DNA from: Saccharopolyspora ipomoeae
GTDB lineage: Bacteria; Actinomycetota; Actinomycetes; Mycobacteriales; Pseudonocardiaceae
Length of the DNA: 64,000 bases
Assembly (NCBI RefSeq): GCF_029952525.1
Contig: NZ_JASAOF010000003.1
Span: 62,001 to 126,000 of the forward strand
Direction of reading: 5' to 3'
In this document: positions 46,218 through 55,426 of the stretch, piece by piece
Position numbering within the stretch: the first letter of the stretch is position 1
Layout: each line of letters starts with the position of its first letter
The notes under the pieces: model-generated
What the model was told of the DNA's origin: nothing
Databases searched by the model: none
Seen by the model: the letters and a program-made list of their open reading frames with translations, nothing else
Made by a program: the position numbers and the translations under genes

Positions 46218-48463
46218 GCGCGGACAAGACCGGTTCCCTCGACACCTCGCTGGTGGCCGCGGCGGCCGCCGCGGTGGCGGTGCTGTGCGCCTCGGCGTCG
46301 TTCGCCGGGGTGCTGGCCGACGCGCGCTGGTTGCCTCCGGCGCTGGTCACCGTGCTGATCGTGGTGGGCGCGGGCGCGCTGGGCAGGCATCTGGGCTGGC
46401 CGACCGTCGGCGCGGTCGCCGCTCAGCTGGCGTCGCTGCTGATCACCCAGACGGTGCTGTTCGCCGGGTCGAGCGCGGTGCTGGGCGTGCTGCCCGGTCC
46501 GGCCGCGTTCGTCGAGCTGTCCCGGCTGCTGGGCGGGACGGGTGAGCTGATCCGCACCGGTGTGCCCCCGGTCCCCGCCGATCCGCCGCTGCAGGCGCTG
46601 GTGTGCCTGGGCCTGGGCGTGGTGGCGCTGCTGGTGGACCTGATCGCGGTGAGCATCGGGACGCCCGCGGTGACCGGGCTGGTGCTGCTGTGCGTGTTCG
46701 CGATCCCGGCGTCGCTGGCCGACAGGATGCTGCCCTGGTGGTCGTTCGCGCTGGGCGGCGCGGGCTACGCGCTGCTGCTCGCCGCCGGTGGTCATCACCG
46801 CAGGTGGCGGCGCTACGAGGAACCGGACCGGGTGGCCTACGCGCTGTTCGGGCGGACCACGGCGGTCGTCGCGGGCACCGCCGGGGTGATCGCGGTGCTG
46901 GCCGGGTCGGTGTTCACCGGGGTCGGCACCGAGGGGCGGCTGCCGGGGTCGGTTCCGGAGGAGTTCGGCGGCACCGACGGCATCGGTCTGCAGCCGTTCA
47001 CCTCGCTGCGCGGGCAGCTCAACCGGGACCGGGTGGTGGAGCTCTTCCGGGTCCGGGGCCTGCAGCAGGACAGCTACCTGCGGGCGATGACGCTGCGCAA
47101 GTTCGACCCGCGCACCGGGTGGCAGCTCGACGGCCTCACGCAAGGCGTGGACGCCGGTGCCCCGCTGCCGCTGCCGGAGGGCACGACGATCGGGCGCGGC
47201 AGGCCCGAACGAATCGAGGTCCAGCCGATCGGCTACCGGGACCCGTGGCTGCCGGTGTTCGGAACCCCGGTCTCGGTGACGGGCATGGGCCGGCACTGGC
47301 GCTACGACCCGGCCGCCGGGATCGTGTTCACCCAGACCAACCAGGAGACCCGGCCCTACACCCAGCAGGTGATCGTCCCGGATCCCTCACCGGACGAGCT
47401 GCGCCGCGCGCGCGGGCCGATGCCGATCGACCCCGCCTACGTCGACGCATCCGGCATCTCGCCGCAGGTCGCGCAGCTGGCGCAGCAGCTGACGGCGGAC
47501 GCGCCGACCGAGTTCGACAAGGCGGTGGCGGTCAACCGGTACTTCACCGATCCGGCCAACGGGTTCCGCTACGACCTGTCCACCGCGCCCTCGACCGGGC
47601 AGGACGCGCTGAGCGACTTCCTGTTCCGGGGCAAGCGCGGGTTCTGCGAGCAGTACGCGTCGTCGATGGCGGTGCTGCTGCGCTCGGTGGGCATCCCGTC
47701 GCGGGTGGCGGTCGGTTTCACCGCCGGGTACCAGGACGGCACCGAGCAGGTGATCACCACCGAGGACGCGCACGCGTGGGTGGAGGCCTACTTCCCGGGC
47801 TGGGGCTGGCAGACGTTCGACCCGACGCCGCTGAGCGACGGGCGCACGGCCCTGCCGCAGTTCCTGGACACCGCGCTGCACCCGCCGCAGGCTGCGGCGC
47901 CGGTGCCCGGTCAGCCGCTTCCGGCGCCGCAGCCGGGTGCGCCGGTTCCGCCGGCGGCCGGGGTGCCCGCCGACCAGCCCGACGTCCGCGACGTGCCGGA
48001 GCAGCGCCGCGAGCCCGCGGATCGCGGCTGGTCGGTGACGCTGCTGGTGCTGGTGGTGCTGCTGGCGTGCGCGGGCGCGGCGACGCCGCTGGCGGTCCGG
48101 GAGATCCGGCGCGGCCAGCGGCTGCAGGCGATCACCGAGGGCCGCGAGGGCGCGGCGAGCACGGCGTGGCGGGAGGTGCTCGACGAGTTCCGGGACCGGG
48201 GCGACCGGCCGCGCCCGACGGACACGGCGCGGCAGCTCGCGGACCGGCTGGTGGCCGACCACGAGCTCGACGCCACCGGCGCGGACGCGGTGAAGAACCT
48301 GGTCGCGGCCGTGGAGCGGGAGTGGTACGCCCCGGCCTCGCAGCCCGACGGCACGCTCGCGGAGACGGTCAAGACGATCACGGCGAGCCTGCGGGAGAGC
48401 GCGCCGCTGGACCTGCGGTCCCGCCTGTTCCCGCGGTCCGCGCTGCCGCCGTGGCGCAGCTGA
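46214..48463 (+). CDS. Transglutaminase-like membrane protein
   Basis: 749 residues. Six or seven N-terminal membrane helices (10-240), an extracytoplasmic DUF3488-type region, and a transglutaminase core with catalytic Cys (GFCEQYASSMAVLLR), His (DAHAWVEAYFPGWGW) and Asp (FDPTP), then a C-terminal helix and cytoplasmic domain. The full triad suggests real enzymatic activity, target unknown. Third gene of the moxR-DUF58-TGase operon; an extracytoplasmic task is expected. Confidence 0.93.
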   Translation: MSADKTGSLDTSLVAAAAAAVAVLCASASFAGVLADARWLPPALVTVLIVVGAGALGRHLGWPTVGAVAAQLASLLITQTVLFAGSSAVLGVLPGPAAFVELSRLLGGTGELIRTGVPPVPADPPLQALVCLGLGVVALLVDLIAVSIGTPAVTGLVLLCVFAIPASLADRMLPWWSFALGGAGYALLLAAGGHHRRWRRYEEPDRVAYALFGRTTAVVAGTAGVIAVLAGSVFTGVGTEGRLPGSVPEEFGGTDGIGLQPFTSLRGQLNRDRVVELFRVRGLQQDSYLRAMTLRKFDPRTGWQLDGLTQGVDAGAPLPLPEGTTIGRGRPERIEVQPIGYRDPWLPVFGTPVSVTGMGRHWRYDPAAGIVFTQTNQETRPYTQQVIVPDPSPDELRRARGPMPIDPAYVDASGISPQVAQLAQQLTADAPTEFDKAVAVNRYFTDPANGFRYDLSTAPSTGQDALSDFLFRGKRGFCEQYASSMAVLLRSVGIPSRVAVGFTAGYQDGTEQVITTEDAHAWVEAYFPGWGWQTFDPTPLSDGRTALPQFLDTALHPPQAAAPVPGQPLPAPQPGAPVPPAAGVPADQPDVRDVPEQRREPADRGWSVTLLVLVVLLACAGAATPLAVREIRRGQRLQAITEGREGAASTAWREVLDEFRDRGDRPRPTDTARQLADRLVADHELDATGADAVKNLVAAVEREWYAPASQPDGTLAETVKTITASLRESAPLDLRSRLFPRSALPPWRS

Positions 48464-48535
48464 TCAGCCTCGGGTGATGCACCCCCGCCCGGTGAGCCCC
48501 GCCCGGTGAGCACCGCTGAGGTTCCGCGCGCATGA

Positions 48536-48573
48536 AGATCGCCGCCGGGTCCTCGCGGGCCCGGCGGCGATCT
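48536..48573. terminator. Strong bidirectional terminator hairpin
   Basis: 14-bp perfect stem (AGATCGCCGCCGGG with CCCGGCGGCGATCT) around a 10-nt loop, between the stops of the transglutaminase and DUF3040 genes. Just upstream (48480-48530), CACCGCTGAGGTTCCGC resembles the tail of family B repeats, maybe a relic. Confidence 0.8.
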
Positions 48574-48588
48574 CGTAGAAGTGCGGTT

Positions 48589-49008
48589 CTACTGGTCGAA
48601 GCGCTTGCGGAAGCGCTCTTCCATGCGCTGGGCGAGGGAACCTCGCGCGGAGGAGCGACCGGAGCCGCCGCGCTTGGGCTTCTCGCCTCCGCCGCCGTTG
48701 TCCTCGGCCTCGGCCTCATCGCCACCACCGCGCAACGCGGACAGGACGATCACGGCTCCGCCGAACATCACGAGGAAGCCGACCACGCTCAGCACCGGGA
48801 TTTCCGCCGGTCGCAGGGCGGGGATCACCGCGCCGACGACCAGCAGAGCAAGACCCAGCACGAAGACGGCGATGCCCTGCAGCCGCCGACGTCGAGATGG
48901 GCGTTGAAGCCGTCCTCCGCGCACGGTGGAGGCGAATTTGGGGTCCTCGGCGTAGAGCGCGCGCTCGATCTGCTCGAGCTGTCGCTGCTCGTGCTCGGAG
49001 AGTGGCAT
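48589..49008 (-). CDS. DUF3040 membrane protein
   Basis: 139 residues, ATG with GGAGGAG. N-terminal signature MPLSEHEQRQLEQIERALYAEDPKFA, two membrane helices (about 46-63, 70-90), then a charged Gly-rich tail ending RMEERFRKRFDQ. A widespread actinobacterial family of unknown function. The 290-base gap upstream shows no other gene; TATCCT at about 49082 could be its -10. Confidence 0.85.
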   Translation of the reverse strand: MPLSEHEQRQLEQIERALYAEDPKFASTVRGGRLQRPSRRRRLQGIAVFVLGLALLVVGAVIPALRPAEIPVLSVVGFLVMFGGAVIVLSALRGGGDEAEAEDNGGGGEKPKRGGSGRSSARGSLAQRMEERFRKRFDQ

Positions 49009-49300
49009 GACTCCTCCTCCGGCACAGGTAATCGGTGGCGCCGGGCTTGCCGACCGGCGAACGCTTGGGGGCGTCACCATCGAGGATACGGTTCCGGCGA
49101 CGCGACGACTACCCGGTCCGGCCACCGGAAACCGGCGACATCGCGGACGTCATCGGATCGGGGCTGTGATCGACTTCGCGCACGGTGTCAACGACCAGCG
49201 GTAATCAACCGCCCCACCCTGGGTAGTCGCCGTCCGTGATCAATTTGTCACACCTGCGGCCGATCGGCGGAATTTCCGAAACCACCCGGTCCGCAGGGCC

Positions 49301-50029
49301 TCAGGCGGGCTTGCGGGCGATCGCGTGGAGGCGGGTGGCGATGTCACGCAGCGGTGAGCGGGTGGCCGCGGCCTGCTCCAGCTCCGCGACCGCGTCGGCG
49401 GTGCGCGGGTTGTCGTCGGTGACCGAGCCGGGCACGAGGTCGCTGAGCGCGCCCTGGCCCTGGATGACCTCGACGGTGAAGCCACCGGCGGCCAGGGTGT
49501 GCTGCAGGCCGTCGGAGTCGAACCGGCGCTGCAGGGTCTCGGACCCGGCGTCGAGCACGCCGTCGGCGTCGTTGAGCAGCCGCAGCGCCTCGCTCACCCG
49601 GCCGGCCAGCGCGCGGGCCAGCACCGCCGCGTAGCGGTTGGCGACCAGCACGGAGACGGCCCCGCCGGGAGCGGTGGAGGCGGCCAGCGCGGCGATCGCG
49701 GCCTCGACGTCGTCGACGACCTCCAGCAGGCCGTGGGCCAGCACGAGGTCCGCGCCGCCATCGGGGCTGAGCGCCGCCAGCGCCTCGGTGTCGCCCTGCA
49801 GCGGCGTCACGCGGTCGGCGACTCCGGCGTCCTCGGCGCGGCGCTGCAACGTCGCCAACGCGTTCGGGCTGGGGTCGATCACGGTCACCGCGCACCCGGC
49901 CTCGGCCAGCGGCACCGCCCACACCCCGCTGCCACCGCCGACGTCGAGCACGCGCGGGCGGCGACCCAGCCGCTCCGCCGCGCGGGCGATCTCGGTTTCC
50001 AGCACCTGGTGGACGGCGTCCGATCTCAT
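49301..50029 (-). CDS. SAM-dependent methyltransferase
   Basis: 242 residues, ATG at 50029 (weak ribosome site GGGGC). Class I fold with VLDVGGGSGVWAVPLAEAG (motif I), VIDPSPNALATL and ADLVLAHGLLEVV. Substrate unknown; similar proteins adjoin parA-like genes in actinobacteria. Divergent from the ParA-like ATPase. Confidence 0.85.
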   Translation of the reverse strand: MRSDAVHQVLETEIARAAERLGRRPRVLDVGGGSGVWAVPLAEAGCAVTVIDPSPNALATLQRRAEDAGVADRVTPLQGDTEALAALSPDGGADLVLAHGLLEVVDDVEAAIAALAASTAPGGAVSVLVANRYAAVLARALAGRVSEALRLLNDADGVLDAGSETLQRRFDSDGLQHTLAAGGFTVEVIQGQGALSDLVPGSVTDDNPRTADAVAELEQAAATRSPLRDIATRLHAIARKPA

Positions 50030-50103
50030 GCCCCAAAGCGTAATGCCGCCGCACCCGCCCCTCGCACCGACGGGTCCCGACACGCGCACGGATCCCCGCG
50101 TCG

Positions 50104-50169
50104 AGAACCCGGTTTTCGTCGGGTCGATAACCCGCAGTTCTCAGCCCGGTGAAAACCGGGGTTCTTGAC
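50104..50169. repeat. Three-unit dyad repeat with outer inverted arms
   Basis: GAACCCGGTTTTC (50105) pairs with GAAAACCGGGGTTC (50151) with one bulge, around a central GATAACCCGCAGTTCTC unit. Spacing of the three units is about 23 nt, as in the arrays at 1847, 19430 and 35583. Unlike those it lies between divergent gene starts. Confidence 0.65.
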
Positions 50170-50252
50170 GGCGGGAACCAGGTGACGGAGGTGATGCGGG
50201 GAAATCTCGGACAGCACTGCTGCGGGGGAAGCAGGTTCCGTAGGCTACGTGC

Positions 50253-51089
50253 GTGCAGACGGTTGCGGTGCTGAGTCTCAAGGGTGGCGTGGGCAAGACG
50301 ACCGTGGTGCTCGGGCTCGCCTCGGCGGCCATGCGGCGCGGCGTCCGGACGCTGGTGGTCGACCTCGACCCGCAGTGCAACGCGACCGCCGCCCTGGAAC
50401 CGGAGAAGACGGCGAAGGGTCTGAGCGACGTCCTCGCCGACCCCCGCCCCGAGGTGGTGCGCGCGGCGGTCACCGGGAGCGCCTGGGGCGAGGAGGTCGA
50501 CGTGCTCGTCGGCTCCGAGGACGCCGAGAACCTCAACGGGCACCAGCCCGACGGCGGCCACCTGTCCCGGCTCGACGAGGCGCTGTCCGAACTGGACGAT
50601 CTGATCGCCGAGGGCGAACTCCCCTACCAGCTGGTGCTGCTGGACTGCCCGCCGTCGCTGGGCAGGCTGACCCGCTCGGCGCTGGTCGCGGCGGACCGGG
50701 CGCTGCTGGTGACCGAGCCGACGATCTTCGCGGTCTCCGGCGTGCAGCGCGCCTTCGAGGCCGTGCAGGCCGAGCGCAGCAACAACCCGGACCTGCAGCC
50801 GCTGGGCGTGATCGTCAACCGGGTGCGGCCGCGCTCGCACGAGCACCAGTACCGCATCGACGAGCTGCGCGACATCTTCGGCCCGCTGGTGATGCCGGTG
50901 GCGCTGCCGGACCGGCTCGCGGTGCAGCAGGCCCAGGGCGCGTGCATGCCGATCCACCAGTGGGGCACCCCGGGCGCCCGCGAGGTGGCGCTGGCGTTCA
51001 ACCTGATCCTCGCCCGCACGCTGCGCGCGGGACGGCTCCGCCGCCCGGATCCGGAGGACGACGAGGACCTCGTCGAGGAAGCCGAGTGA
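50253..51089 (+). CDS. ParA/Soj-like chromosome partitioning ATPase, orphan
   Basis: 278 residues. Deviant Walker A KGGVGKTT at residue 10, VVDLDPQCNATAAL, LLDCPPSLGRL and later INQ/VNRVR motifs of the ParA family. No parB or parS-like site adjoins, so it is not the chromosomal par locus; it may be a polar/positioning ATPase. The GTG lies 6 bases after TAGGCT (50241-50246) with no ribosome site, so it may be leaderless. Confidence 0.88.
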   Translation: MQTVAVLSLKGGVGKTTVVLGLASAAMRRGVRTLVVDLDPQCNATAALEPEKTAKGLSDVLADPRPEVVRAAVTGSAWGEEVDVLVGSEDAENLNGHQPDGGHLSRLDEALSELDDLIAEGELPYQLVLLDCPPSLGRLTRSALVAADRALLVTEPTIFAVSGVQRAFEAVQAERSNNPDLQPLGVIVNRVRPRSHEHQYRIDELRDIFGPLVMPVALPDRLAVQQAQGACMPIHQWGTPGAREVALAFNLILARTLRAGRLRRPDPEDDEDLVEEAE

Positions 51090-51093
51090 CCCG

Positions 51094-51873
51094 GTGCCCG
51101 AGGGCGACACGGTCTTCCTCACCTGCCACCGGCTGAACGAGGCGCTGGCGGGCCGGGATCTGGTCCGCGGCGAGCTCCGGCACCCCCGTCTGTCCACCGT
51201 GGACCTCGCGGGCCGGGTGGTGAGCGAGGTCCGCCCGGCGGGCAAGCACCTGCTGATGCGCTTCGAGCACGGCCGCACGCTGCACCACCACCTGCGCATG
51301 GACGGCTCCTGGCACCTCTACGCCCCCGGCGCGCGGTGGCGGCGTCCCGGGCACCAGGCCCGCGCGGTGCTGGCGACGGCGGAGCAGGTCGCGGTCGGAT
51401 TCGCGCTGCACGACCTGCGCTGGATCCCCACCTCGCGGGAGTCGGAGCTCGTCGGCCACCTCGGCCCGGACCTGCTCTCGCCGGACTGGGGCCCGGACTC
51501 GGAGGCCGAGGCGGTTCGCGGGCTCACCGCCGACCCCGGACGCGAGATCGGACTGGCGCTGATGGACCAGCGGATCATGGCCGGGGTCGGCAACCTCTAC
51601 AAGACCGAGGTGTGCTTCCTGCTCGGCCGCTCCCCCTGGACACCGGTCGCCGAGGTCGACGCGCGCGAGGCGGTCCGCCTCAGCCACGAGCTCCTGCTGC
51701 GCAACGCCTGGCACCCCGAGCAGACCACGACCAAGAGCCTCCGCCGCGGCGACCAGCACTGGGTCTACGGCCGGAAGTCCTGCCTCCGATGCGGGGGTCC
51801 GGTCCGCCGAGGCACCCAGGGCACTCCCCCGGACTCCCGCACCACCTACCACTGCCCCCGCTGCCAGCCCTGA
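51094..51873 (+). CDS. Fpg/Nei family DNA glycosylase (endonuclease VIII-like)
   Basis: 259 residues. Starts GTG-CCC-GAG, so mature protein begins PEGDTV with the catalytic Pro and Glu. Helix-2-turn-helix region MDQRIMAGVGNLYKTEV, and zinc finger CLRCGGPV...YHCPRC. Removes oxidised bases and nicks DNA. PEGD rather than PELP favours Nei2 over Fpg. Five bases after the ParA stop; likely one transcript. Confidence 0.93.
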   Translation: MPEGDTVFLTCHRLNEALAGRDLVRGELRHPRLSTVDLAGRVVSEVRPAGKHLLMRFEHGRTLHHHLRMDGSWHLYAPGARWRRPGHQARAVLATAEQVAVGFALHDLRWIPTSRESELVGHLGPDLLSPDWGPDSEAEAVRGLTADPGREIGLALMDQRIMAGVGNLYKTEVCFLLGRSPWTPVAEVDAREAVRLSHELLLRNAWHPEQTTTKSLRRGDQHWVYGRKSCLRCGGPVRRGTQGTPPDSRTTYHCPRCQP

Positions 51874-51897
51874 CCTCGCCGGTTTCGCACCGCTCGG

Positions 51898-51975
51898 CAG
51901 GGGACGGTTTTTCCTCGAATTGACCGGACAAAAGGGACATTGATCATGGGTGATTCGAGGAAAAACCGTCCCCTG
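51898..51975. repeat. Conserved-loop hairpin, family A copy 2
   Basis: Perfect 23-bp arms (51898-51920 / 51953-51975) enclose a 32-nt loop (51921-51952) identical to 22647-22678. The arm reads GGGGACGGTTTTTCC near its base, similar in plan to GGACAGTTTTAGCC of copy 1 with matching changes in the opposite arm. Between the convergent stops of nei and the uracil permease. Confidence 0.85.
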
Positions 51976-52028
51976 GTGACGAACCCGCCCACCGAGGCAG
52001 AAGCGACGGCGCGGGACGGAAGACCGGG

Positions 52029-53297
52029 TCAGGGGAGGTTGCGGAGGTCGGCGAGGTTCCGCAGGAGGGGGTAGACGATGACGATGCCGATCGAGCCCCA
52101 GACCAGCCCGGTGATCCGGAGGTCACCGACCGAGAGCGTGAGGTCGCCGACGCCGGCGATGACGGCCGTGCCGAGGACCGCGAGGTTGACCGGATCGGCG
52201 AAGTCGACGCGGGCGTCCAGCCAGATGCGGACCCCGACCAGCGCCAGCATCCCGAACAGCACCAGGGTCGCGCCGCCGAGCACGCCCAGCGGCACCGTGT
52301 TGATCAGCGCGGCGAGCTTCGGCGAGAACGACAGCACGATCGCCGCCACCGCCGCCACCAGGCAGGACGCCGTGGAGTAGACGCGGGTCGCGGCCATCAC
52401 GCCGATGTTCGCCGCGTAGCTGCTCACCGCCGAACCGCCCGCCGAGCCCGACAGCATCGTGGCCAGCCCGCCGCCGATCAGCGCGTCCCCGACGTAGGGG
52501 TCGAGATCGCGGCCGGACACCGCGGCGGTGGCCTTGAGGTGCGCGACGTGCTCGGCGACCAGCACTATCGCCAGCGGCAGCACGAACGGCACCACCGAGA
52601 CGTGTATCTGCGGCGTGATCAGCTCCGGGAACCCGATCCACGGCGCCGCCGCCAGCTCGGCGACCCGCTCCGGCACCAGCTGGCCCATCATCGCCGCGTA
52701 GGTCCAGCCCACCAGGACCCCGATGAGCACCGACACCCGTCCCGCCATGCCGCGGCTGATGACGGTCAGCAGCACCACCGTGCCCAGGGTCAGCGCGGCC
52801 GGCACCCGCTGCTGGTCGAACGACGCCACCGACTGCGGGGCGAGGCTCAACCCGATCATGAGCACGATCGCGCCCGTCACCACCGGCGGCATCGCGGTCT
52901 CCATCAACCGCACGCCCAGCGCCTTGACAGCCACCCCGAACGCCAGCACCACCAGGCCGACCACCATGATCCCGCCGAGCAACGCCGCCGGACCGGCGCC
53001 GACCTCGCTGACCGCCGCGCTCATCGGCACCACGAACGCCACCGACGAGCCCAGGTAGCTGGGCACGCGGTTGCGGGTGATCATCAGGAAGAGCAGGGTT
53101 CCGATGCCGGAGAGCAGGAGCGTGGTGGCGACCGGGAAGCCGGTCAGCAGCGGCACCAGCGTCGTCGTGCCGAACATCGCGAGCAGGTGCTGCACGCCGA
53201 AGCCGATCGTGAGCGGCCAGCTCAGCCTCTCCTCGGAGGACACGACGGAATCGCGCAGCAGTCGTCGACCGTTGCCGTGCACGGCCCACAACGCCAC
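52029..53297 (-). CDS. Uracil/xanthine permease, NCS2 family
   Basis: 422 residues from GTG with GGGGAGGCC. Fourteen membrane segments of the UraA fold. WPLTIGFGVQHLLAMFGTTTLVPLLTG at the N-terminus, and substrate/proton sites VAEHVAHLKA and GGSAVSSYAANIG. Nucleobase:proton symporter, most like uracil permeases. A promoter (53364-53392) precedes it; no pyrR-like gene is near. Confidence 0.92.
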   Translation of the reverse strand: MALWAVHGNGRRLLRDSVVSSEERLSWPLTIGFGVQHLLAMFGTTTLVPLLTGFPVATTLLLSGIGTLLFLMITRNRVPSYLGSSVAFVVPMSAAVSEVGAGPAALLGGIMVVGLVVLAFGVAVKALGVRLMETAMPPVVTGAIVLMIGLSLAPQSVASFDQQRVPAALTLGTVVLLTVISRGMAGRVSVLIGVLVGWTYAAMMGQLVPERVAELAAAPWIGFPELITPQIHVSVVPFVLPLAIVLVAEHVAHLKATAAVSGRDLDPYVGDALIGGGLATMLSGSAGGSAVSSYAANIGVMAATRVYSTASCLVAAVAAIVLSFSPKLAALINTVPLGVLGGATLVLFGMLALVGVRIWLDARVDFADPVNLAVLGTAVIAGVGDLTLSVGDLRITGLVWGSIGIVIVYPLLRNLADLRNLP

Positions 53298-53363
53298 ACT
53301 GGCCTCCCCGAGCCACCCGATCAGGCGGATTCACTGTCACGGCATGTGATGACTGGGGAAAGA

Positions 53364-53392
53364 TTACTATTCCGCATCGCGCAAGCAAGTCA
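53364..53392 (-). promoter_or_regulatory. Candidate promoter of the uracil permease gene
   Basis: Minus strand TGACTT (53387-53392) and TAGTAA (53364-53369) with a 17-base spacer, 67 bases before the start. Confidence 0.55.
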
Positions 53393-53457
53393 CCCGGTCC
53401 GTCGACCTTGAAAATATCGACTACCGCTAGTGACCCGCCTGCAGCGCGTCGTGAAAA

Positions 53458-54270
53458 TCAGTGCTGAGCGGACCCGTCCGCTTCGCCGAAGACCTCGCGC
53501 ATCCCGGCGGCCAGACCCGCCAACCGGTCGGTGGCGTCCTGCAGCTGGTGCCGCTGCTCGCCCGCACCGCTCGCCGCGACCGCCTTGCCCGCCGCGGCGA
53601 CCACTCCGCCGTAGCTCGCCACGCCCTCGTCCAGCTCGGCCCGCAGCCGGTCGACGTCGGCCTTCAGATCCCGCTGCTCGGCCGGCGGCGCGTAGCGCAT
53701 CGCCGACTCCACCGCGACCAGCCGCTGCGCGCCCCGGCGCAGCTCCCCGGCCGCTGTGTCGGCCGTCGCCCGCGCCTCCGCCGCCGACGCCCCCGCACCG
53801 GCCGAGGTCAGCTCGGCCAGCGCGGAGTGCAACGTCCGCTCGGCCTCCAGCAACCGCTGCATCGGCGGTCGCGCAGCCGAACCCGGTGCCGGGAGCAGCT
53901 CGGAGGCGCTGGGCTCCGGCAGCGGCGTGTTCTTCAGCTTCCGGTACTTCAGCCCGGCCTGGACCGCGCCCACACCGCCGACCACGGCGACGCCGCCGAG
54001 CCCGACGGCCGCCGTCTCCCCTGCGTACTGCCAGTAGAAGATCGTGTCCAGGACCGGCGTCATCCACGAGGCGACGGCGCCGAGCCCGAACACGCCAGCG
54101 GTGGCCGCGCTACCGCTGGCGATCCCCTTGGCGGTCCGGCGCCGCCGGATCAGCCGTGCCCGCGGATCGCGCCACCCCGCCCACTTGCGCCGCACCTCGG
54201 TCGCCACGGGCCCGCGCAGGGTTTCCAGAGCCGCCTCGCCCAGCTGCGCGAGCTCCTGCTTCCGCGACAT
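53458..54270 (-). CDS. PspM-like membrane protein of the envelope stress locus
   Basis: 270 residues, ATG with GGAGG. Two membrane helices (about 52-70 and 84-105), then a long helical domain from 140. It lies directly after pspA and clgR as Mycobacterium PspM (Rv2743c) does, where it recruits PspA to the membrane. The order is the main ground for the call; sequence similarity could not be measured here. Confidence 0.7.
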   Translation of the reverse strand: MSRKQELAQLGEAALETLRGPVATEVRRKWAGWRDPRARLIRRRRTAKGIASGSAATAGVFGLGAVASWMTPVLDTIFYWQYAGETAAVGLGGVAVVGGVGAVQAGLKYRKLKNTPLPEPSASELLPAPGSAARPPMQRLLEAERTLHSALAELTSAGAGASAAEARATADTAAGELRRGAQRLVAVESAMRYAPPAEQRDLKADVDRLRAELDEGVASYGGVVAAAGKAVAASGAGEQRHQLQDATDRLAGLAAGMREVFGEADGSAQH

Positions 54271-54289
54271 GGCGCGCCCTCCGCCTCGG

Positions 54290-55117
54290 TCAGGCCTGGT
54301 CGGCCTGCGGCTTCTCCTGCTTCTTGGTCTCCGCCGGGGTCTCGCCGCTGGAGATCTGCTGCTGCGCACCGCCGGTGACCTGCTGCTGGTCGCTGCTGCT
54401 GCCCATCGAGGCGCGCAGCTGCGCGAGGCGGTTCGAGCCGGCGGCGTCGATCGAGGCCTGCTCGACCTCCATCATCCGCCCCTGCACGCTGTTCTGCGCC
54501 AGCTCGGCCTCGCCGAGGGCCGTGGTGTAGCGCTGCTCGATCTTGTCCCGGACCTCGTCCAGCGACGGCGTGTTGCCGGGGGCCGCGACCTCGGTCATCG
54601 ACTTCATCGACGCCGAGACCTGCTCCTGCATCTTGGCCTGCTCCAGCTGGCTGAGCAGCTTGGTGCGCTCGGCGATCTTCTGCTGCAGGACCTGCGCGTT
54701 GCGCTCGACGGCCTGCTTGGCCTGCTCGGCGGCGCCCAGCGACTGGTCGTGCAGCGTCTTGAGGTCCTCGACGCCCTGCTCCGCGCTGACCAGCTGGCTG
54801 GCCAGCTGGGTGGCGGTCTCCTCGTACTTCTGGGCCTTGGCCTCGTCACCTTCGGCGCGGGCCTGGTCCGCCATGACCAGCGCCTGCTTGGCCGATGCCT
54901 GCAGCTTCTCGACCTCACCGAGCTGGCGGTTGAGCTTCATCTCCAGCTGACGCTGGTTGCCGATCACCGAGGCGGCCTGCTGGGAGAGCGTCTGGTGCTG
55001 CCGCTGGGCCTCTTCGATGGCCTGCTGGATCTGCACCTTCGGGTCCGCGTGCTCGTCGACCTTCGACGAGAAGGACGCCATCAGGTACTTCCAGGCCTTC
55101 ACGAACGGGTTGGCCAT
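54290..55117 (-). CDS. pspA: Phage shock protein PspA
   Basis: 275 residues. Membrane-associated ESCRT-III-like coiled-coil protein that protects stressed membranes. N-terminal amphipathic helix ([19 protein letters not shown]), heptad repeats through residue 210, and a Gln/Pro-rich tail. ATG with GGCGGAGG. A candidate ECF-type promoter lies about 80 bases upstream. Confidence 0.94.
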   Translation of the reverse strand: MANPFVKAWKYLMASFSSKVDEHADPKVQIQQAIEEAQRQHQTLSQQAASVIGNQRQLEMKLNRQLGEVEKLQASAKQALVMADQARAEGDEAKAQKYEETATQLASQLVSAEQGVEDLKTLHDQSLGAAEQAKQAVERNAQVLQQKIAERTKLLSQLEQAKMQEQVSASMKSMTEVAAPGNTPSLDEVRDKIEQRYTTALGEAELAQNSVQGRMMEVEQASIDAAGSNRLAQLRASMGSSSDQQQVTGGAQQQISSGETPAETKKQEKPQADQA

Positions 55118-55196
55118 CTCCTCCGCCTGCCTTCTTTCCGCTTGCCTGCCACGTGGCACTGCGAGCCGTCTGCCCCCAGCCGATCTCTCGCCGATA

Positions 55197-55224
55197 CAAC
55201 GCACCAAGAGCCCCGGCTGGTTCC
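55197..55224 (-). promoter_or_regulatory. SigE-type (ECF) promoter candidate for pspA
   Basis: Minus strand GGAACC (55219-55224), then a 16-base spacer region, then CGTTG (55198-55202). This matches GGAACC-N15-17-CGTT recognised by envelope-stress sigma factors such as mycobacterial SigE, which controls clgR-pspA there. Confidence 0.55.
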
Positions 55225-55369
55225 ATCGTGTCAGGTAGTCGTGTCCGCTTCCACCAAACACGGCAGATCTCCGGGTATTTCCCGGAGCGCTCAGCGTTGA
55301 TCGAACCAGGCACGTCCGAACGCCGCCGCTCCGGGTGCATAACGGACATAGAACCGTGATCAACAAAAG

Positions 55370-55410
55370 CCGACCGCCCCGCGAACCGGCTGGTCACGCG
55401 GGGCGGTCGG
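55370..55410 (-). terminator. Intrinsic terminator of clgR
   Basis: 14-bp stem (55370-55383 with 55397-55410), followed on the minus strand by CTTTTGTT. 17 bases beyond the clgR stop, so pspA needs its own promoter. Confidence 0.85.
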
Positions 55411-55426
55411 GGTGTCGTCTAGTCGT

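Noticed and set aside
48480..48530. Fourth copy of repeat family B
   Set aside because: Only a short tail-like stretch (CACCGCTGAGGTTCCGC) matches and no outer stem is seen; at most a relic.
50253..51089. Chromosomal parAB-parS locus
   Set aside because: No ParB gene or parS-like site (GTTTCACGTGAAAC) is near; the neighbour is a DNA glycosylase.
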